Positions 13,949-17,786 of a stretch of DNA of 17,786 nucleotides are shown here, one piece after another. How positions within the stretch are numbered: the first letter of the stretch is position 1; every line of letters begins with the position of its first letter. The notes under the pieces are model-generated. The model was not told the origin of the DNA. It saw only the letters and a program-made list of their open reading frames with translations, and ran no database searches. The position numbers and the translations under genes were made by a program. The DNA is taken from positions 1-17,786 of the forward strand of contig VGKX01000006.1 of NCBI GenBank assembly GCA_016866895.1, in the 5' to 3' direction. This DNA comes from Candidatus Parvarchaeota archaeon. GTDB taxonomy: Archaea > Micrarchaeota > Micrarchaeia > Anstonellales > VGKX01.

Positions 13949-15034
13949 ATGAAAATCGAGATACGGGATGCGCTTGAGGTTGCAAGAAGCCTCAGCGAGG
14001 CGTGCCAAAGCGCCGCAGACTCGATACGGCAGCTTAACGGAAAGCTTGGGCTCGAAGGGCCAGAAAACGCAAGGCCCATTATTGAAAAAGTCGAGGAAAG
14101 CAGGGCTGATTTTTGCGTTGCGGCGGTTGACTCGGGGGTTGTGGCTGCAACATTGCGCTTTTTGGACATTGTCGCAATAAGGCCGGCAGGCGTTATTTTT
14201 GAGTATAGGGGCGGCCGGCTTTTTTCGCACAGGTACATCCCGTCAAAAACCCCCGGCTTTGTTGTAAAGGCAGACGGAGGCCTGGACTACGGTGAAGTTG
14301 CGGCAAGGAATTCCCTTTGCAGGCTGATTGAAGAGATGGGGCTGGCGCTAAGGATTGCAAAGGAGGAAAGCGCTGATGGGAAGGGCTGCTGCCAGCCCGG
14401 GATGATTTTGATTGACGGCTCGCTTGTTCCACTTGTTTCAGACAGGCCGGCAAAGGACTCAAGGATTGGGTACCTTTACGGCATGCTTGTGGAAAAATAC
14501 AGGGAGCTATTCAGCGTTTGCAGGCAAAAAGGCATATGTCTTGTCGGGTTTTCAAAGGACTCGCGTGGCAGAAGGTTTGTGGAGGCAATCAGGAGCTCCG
14601 GAGTGCCGCTTCCGGTGCTTGACAGGATTGGGGACGTGCAGCTTTTTTCAAGCGTGCTTGGAGAGGCGCAGCGGACGGTTGCACTGCCTTATGCAGCCAA
14701 TCCAAAAGAGCACCCCATACTTGAAGATTTTGGGGAGTTTGGCGACAAAATCAGGGTATATTACCAAAGGATATGGGAACATGCGCCTGTTTACAGGATT
14801 GAATATCTGGACTTTGCAGGCGCTCAGGCTTGCGGCAGCGAATTTCTGGACAGTATTGCAGCCAGGATTGCCTTCATGTGCAAGGCAGGAAAAAAATTCC
14901 CTTATCCGCCAGTTTTGATTGAGGCCGACATGGCTGCAGCGGCAGGAAAGGCCGAGGCAGGCATTCTTGAAATGGAAATTGGCAGGGCAACTGGGGCTGC
15001 AAAAAAAGTGCGCGACGAAAGGCCTTTTAGGTAA
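13949..15034 (+). CDS. nurA: NurA 5'-3' nuclease
   Basis: A Mn-dependent 5'-3' single/double-strand nuclease that works with HerA to resect DNA ends for homologous recombination. The 361-residue protein has the NurA domain. The first acidic motif is AAVDSG (Asp61), the second is ILIDGSLVPL (Asp156), then comes GFSKDSRGRRF (about 194-204). The C-terminal core runs PVYRIEYLDF to the alanine-rich AARIAF and VLIEADMAAAAGKAEA region, where family members carry a further acidic and His/Asp site. The start is ATG 13949; two codons upstream a TTG is in frame but lacks support. herA follows 61 bases later in the same direction, so both are probably one operon. Confidence 0.92.
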   Translation: MKIEIRDALEVARSLSEACQSAADSIRQLNGKLGLEGPENARPIIEKVEESRADFCVAAVDSGVVAATLRFLDIVAIRPAGVIFEYRGGRLFSHRYIPSKTPGFVVKADGGLDYGEVAARNSLCRLIEEMGLALRIAKEESADGKGCCQPGMILIDGSLVPLVSDRPAKDSRIGYLYGMLVEKYRELFSVCRQKGICLVGFSKDSRGRRFVEAIRSSGVPLPVLDRIGDVQLFSSVLGEAQRTVALPYAANPKEHPILEDFGEFGDKIRVYYQRIWEHAPVYRIEYLDFAGAQACGSEFLDSIAARIAFMCKAGKKFPYPPVLIEADMAAAAGKAEAGILEMEIGRATGAAKKVRDERPFR

Positions 15035-15095
15035 GCAGTGCATATTCAATAGGCAAGCCGTGAATCAGGCAAAAGCCGTGAATTGGGTTTTCAAC

Positions 15096-16586
15096 ATGGA
15101 AACTGAAGTGCCGATAGGGATTGTAGTTTCAAGCCCGCAGGGGCCAAACACCGGGTATTACCAGTTTCTTGTCAAGGGGACTGCAAGAAAAGGCCAGTTT
15201 GCAGGTGCGGATTGCGAAGGTGGCAAGCTAATCGGCATGGTTGTTGAAATCCATTGCGCAAACAAGTATTTTGAGAAGGCGGAGGGAGTAAGCGACTTTT
15301 CGCACTCTGCACTCATAACCGACTCCCTTCCTGTTGGGGAGTGGGAGTACAGGATTGCAACTGTCAGGGTGCTTGGGCTACTAAAGCAGGGGAAAATACA
15401 TAGGCCTGAAACGCCGCTTTCCCCGGGCTGCCAGGTTTTTTGCCCGAAAAAAGAAGAGCTTGCAACTTTTTTGGGTCTTGAAGACGCGGGCCTTGTTCTG
15501 GGTCAGGTTGCAAATTCAGGCCTTGAGGCAAGGGTTGGGGCTGACAGGCTTCTTTCAAAGCACCTCTCGATACTTGCAATGTCTGGGGCCGGAAAATCGC
15601 ATTTGGCATCTGTTCTTATAGAGGAGCTGCTTTCAAGAAAAGCCGAACACGGGAGGCTTGCCGTGGTTGTTTTTGACATACACGGGGAGTATGCAACTTT
15701 TTCAAGCGGCGATTTTGCAAGGCAGGCAAGGATTGTCCGTGGCAGCGAGATAAAAATCCCGCTTGGATTTGTTAGCGCCGGGATGATTCAAAGCTGGTAC
15801 CCTGGCATTACGCAGGTTGCAATGCACACGCTTGAAGCCGCGCTTTATGAGACAAAAAAGGCAAAAGAAGGAGTGGAGCAGCTGATTGGAAGAGTGGAGA
15901 GGAGCGGGGCAAGGGATAACATAAAGTCCAGCCTGCTTCCCTGGCTTTACAAGTTAAGAAGGCTGGAATTGATAGGCGCCCAAGGCCAGCCCTCGATAAA
16001 GTCCATTGCAAGGCCCGGAAGGCTTTGCGTGTTTGACTTGTCTGGAATAGACTCGCAGAAAAAACGCCAGATAATAGTCCAATATTTTGCAACGCGGCTT
16101 TTCAAAAAAATCCGCTGCGGCCAGGTGGCGCCAACAGTAATGATGCTTGAAGAGGCGCACAACTTTGCGCCCGAGAAGGCAAGGAAGGGAAGCGCGGTTG
16201 CAAAGCAGATAGTTGAGAAGATAGCCAGGGAGGGCAGGAAGTTCGGCTTTTCACTTTGCCTGATTTCACAGCGGCCAGTCCACCTGTCGGTGACTGCCCT
16301 TTCGCAATGCAACTCTAGCATCATTCTGAGGATTGTCAACCCAAACGACTTGAAGAACATAGAAACTTCGTGCGAGGGCATTGACGAGCACATGCTTCGC
16401 GCAATAACAACACTGCGAACAGGGGATAGCATACTGTTGGGCGAGGCTGTCAACTACCCTGTTTTCCTCAAGGTAAGGCAGCGCAAGACAATGGTCGGCA
16501 GGGGAGGAGGGGTGCTGACGCACCTTGCAAGAAAATTTGAGGCCCAGGCTTTGAAGGACAGGAAAAGTGTTGAGGCATATATCTGA
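15096..16586 (+). CDS. herA: HerA DNA translocase/helicase ATPase
   Basis: Hexameric FtsK/HerA-superfamily ATPase that pumps DNA and drives NurA in end resection. With the ATG at 15096 it has 496 residues, the usual size. An N-terminal beta-barrel (HAS) domain covers about 1-130. The ATPase has Walker A MSGAGKS (162-168), FDIHGEY (193-199), Walker B VMMLEEAHNF (348-357) and the SQRP motif (391-394), followed by the conserved LRIVNPNDLKNIE. The reading frame extends back over the end of nurA without a stop, so the start is not certain. GTG codons at 15078 and 15060 are in frame; a TATA-like CATATTCAATA near 15045 would suit the first. Neither mre11 nor rad50 is next to the pair in this window; the next gene is a GalT-like enzyme. 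Confidence 0.93.
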   Translation: METEVPIGIVVSSPQGPNTGYYQFLVKGTARKGQFAGADCEGGKLIGMVVEIHCANKYFEKAEGVSDFSHSALITDSLPVGEWEYRIATVRVLGLLKQGKIHRPETPLSPGCQVFCPKKEELATFLGLEDAGLVLGQVANSGLEARVGADRLLSKHLSILAMSGAGKSHLASVLIEELLSRKAEHGRLAVVVFDIHGEYATFSSGDFARQARIVRGSEIKIPLGFVSAGMIQSWYPGITQVAMHTLEAALYETKKAKEGVEQLIGRVERSGARDNIKSSLLPWLYKLRRLELIGAQGQPSIKSIARPGRLCVFDLSGIDSQKKRQIIVQYFATRLFKKIRCGQVAPTVMMLEEAHNFAPEKARKGSAVAKQIVEKIAREGRKFGFSLCLISQRPVHLSVTALSQCNSSIILRIVNPNDLKNIETSCEGIDEHMLRAITTLRTGDSILLGEAVNYPVFLKVRQRKTMVGRGGGVLTHLARKFEAQALKDRKSVEAYI

Positions 16587-16655
16587 AGGATAGGTATAAG
16601 ATTATTAGATTGGTGCATCCTAGAACCAGATTGGGCAGTTATCTTGCAATATGGC

Positions 16656-16660
16656 GGTGA
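16656..16660 (+). promoter_or_regulatory. Ribosome binding site deciding the GalT-like start
   Basis: GGTGA with a 7-base gap to ATG 16668. An in-frame upstream start near 16644 lacks a site and would include this one. A TATA-like GGTATAAGATTATT lies at about 16591-16604, predicting a leader near 45 bases. Confidence 0.55.
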
Positions 16661-16667
16661 AGATGGC

Positions 16668-17657
16668 ATGATTCCAGAGCAGCACTACATTGAAACCGAC
16701 TCGCTTGGCCGCGAGGTCGTATTTACAAGGCTTCGGTCCGCAAGGCCGCACGACTCAACGCATTTGCCCCGTGCAAAAAAGGTTGAGAAGTCGCAAAATC
16801 CTGCAAACTGTTTTTTTTGCCCTGGAAACGAGCATTTGACACCCCCGGAAATTGCAAGAGTTCCTGCTGGCGCAGCTGAAAGCGGCCACAGTCTAAGGCA
16901 TGGCAAGAACAACTCAGGCTGGGCAATGCGCTGCTTTGAAAACAAATTCCCGGCGCTTAGGCCTTCATGGGCAAATGCCTACGGCTACCACGAAATTGTG
17001 GTTGAAACGCCAGACCACAGGAAAACCGTCTCGCAGCTAGATGATAAAAGTTGGGAGGATTATTATCGCCTTATGGCATCAAGGGTTGCTTGCCACCAGA
17101 AGGACAGGAGAATTAAATACTCCATTGTTTTCAAAAACGAGGGCGGCGCGGCAGGCGCATCACTTGAGCACACGCACTCGCAAATAGTCTCCATGGGCTT
17201 TGTGCCAAGCCAGGCAAGAAAGCACGCCGCTTTTGGCAAAAGCCTGATAAGGGGATGGGAGCGCGAAAAAAAGCTTGCGGTTTATTCAAATGCCGACTTT
17301 GTCGCCTTTTGCCCTCCAACTTCCCTGTTCCATTTGGAAACCTGGGTTGCCCCAAAAGCCGATTTGGGGGGCTTTGGCGAGTTTGTGGATGCGGACTTTG
17401 CACTGTTTGCCAATGCAGTGAAAACCGTGCTTTATAAGATTGACAGGGCCACGGATTTTGCCCCGTATAACATTGCCTACTTGCTCTCGCCAAGCCAAAG
17501 CGCCGACAAAAATGAGCGGGACGGATTTTTGATGGCGGCAAAAATCATGCCCAGGGTTTCCAACTGGGCTGGGTTTGAAATAGGTTGCGGCAGCGTTATG
17601 AACTCAATGCCACCTGGCGAGGCTGCTGCGATTATAAGAAGGCAGAAATTAAAGTAA
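16668..17657 (+). CDS. galT: Galactose-1-phosphate uridylyltransferase-like protein
   Basis: A HIT-superfamily nucleotidyltransferase of GalT type, which moves a nucleotide between a hexose phosphate and a sugar nucleotide through a covalent His intermediate. The 329-residue protein has the zinc pair in NCFFCPGNE (Cys48, Cys51), ENKFPAL (91-97), GYHEIVVETPDH (106-117) and the active-site motif LEHTHSQIV, with His168-Thr-His170 and Gln172. Classical GalT has His-Pro-His-Gly-Gln; this Thr/Ser version is seen in GalT-like enzymes whose true substrate may differ (ADP-glucose phosphorylase and other transferases are candidates). The general reaction class is secure, the exact substrate is not. It follows herA by about 80 bases with its own promoter-like sequence. 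Confidence 0.9.
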   Translation: MIPEQHYIETDSLGREVVFTRLRSARPHDSTHLPRAKKVEKSQNPANCFFCPGNEHLTPPEIARVPAGAAESGHSLRHGKNNSGWAMRCFENKFPALRPSWANAYGYHEIVVETPDHRKTVSQLDDKSWEDYYRLMASRVACHQKDRRIKYSIVFKNEGGAAGASLEHTHSQIVSMGFVPSQARKHAAFGKSLIRGWEREKKLAVYSNADFVAFCPPTSLFHLETWVAPKADLGGFGEFVDADFALFANAVKTVLYKIDRATDFAPYNIAYLLSPSQSADKNERDGFLMAAKIMPRVSNWAGFEIGCGSVMNSMPPGEAAAIIRRQKLK

Positions 17658-17786
17658 GACAAATTGGCAAAATAATTGTTACTATATATTTTCTATATAG
17701 AAAATGTGCCTATCTGTATATATTTATTCATAGGGACAAGAGTATTTATACTTATTTTACGCGGGCATATAACGTGTTAATATGGG
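17658..17786. promoter_or_regulatory. A/T-rich control region at the right edge with 18-bp palindrome
   Basis: 129 bases with many TATA-like runs and no gene. ATTTTCTATATAGAAAAT (17688-17705) is a perfect 18-bp palindrome. AGTAT-TT-ATACT (17731-17742) is a second dyad and overlaps a TATA-like TTTATACTT. An ATG at 17782 could start the next gene, which lies outside the window. The palindrome is suited to binding a dimeric repressor. Confidence 0.5.

Noticed and set aside
14919..15095. N-terminal extension of HerA overlapping nurA
   Set aside because: The extra residues are the nurA region in another frame and are not like HerA; conserved sequence begins after the ATG at 15096.

Overview
The window reads as archaeal chromosome. 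Supporting this are an archaeal-type peptidyl-tRNA hydrolase (Pth2), a NurA nuclease followed by a HerA translocase, an archaeal NMN adenylyltransferase, a long archaeal FKBP isomerase, repeated GGTGAT-type ribosome binding sites, and A/T-rich TATA elements placed about 25-30 bases before several starts (leaderless transcripts). Compact genes and many unrecognised small or secreted proteins suit a DPANN-type lineage (Diapherotrites or Micrarchaeota are candidates), but that is inference. I saw no rRNA, tRNA, CRISPR array, transposase or integrase.

Layout. 1-4877, minus strand: a truncated GIDE-family membrane protein at the left edge, a secreted/membrane protein with a Gly-rich tail, a phosphoenolpyruvate synthase with unusual Gln/Ala-rich linkers, and a lipoprotein. 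4947-7130, plus strand: nadM, a Nudix hydrolase, and a protein that may belong to the TraB/Tiki group. 7220-8530, minus: a large single-anchor extracytoplasmic protein with repeated units. 8730-9479, plus: an FKBP/SlyD-like isomerase. 9602-9826, minus: a 74-residue protein with its own promoter and ribosome binding site. 10038-13468, plus: an A/T-rich, Trp-rich orphan that may be acquired, an MFS transporter, and another orphan. 13469-13819, minus: pth2. 13949-17657, plus: nurA, herA and a GalT-like nucleotidyltransferase. The last 129 bases are a very A/T-rich control region with a perfect 18-bp palindrome.

Genes with a clear shared role are few. nadM and the Nudix gene form a probable NAD/nucleotide pair. 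nurA and herA form the DNA-end resection pair, without mre11/rad50 next to them here. The GIDE fragment and the Gly-tailed protein recall the LemA/TPM/GIDE membrane cluster. PEP synthase and the GalT-like enzyme belong to gluconeogenesis and sugar-nucleotide metabolism. The most unexplained material is the three-unit secreted protein, the 10038-11048 orphan, the small 9602-9826 gene, and the duplicated promoter motifs in front of pps and pth2.
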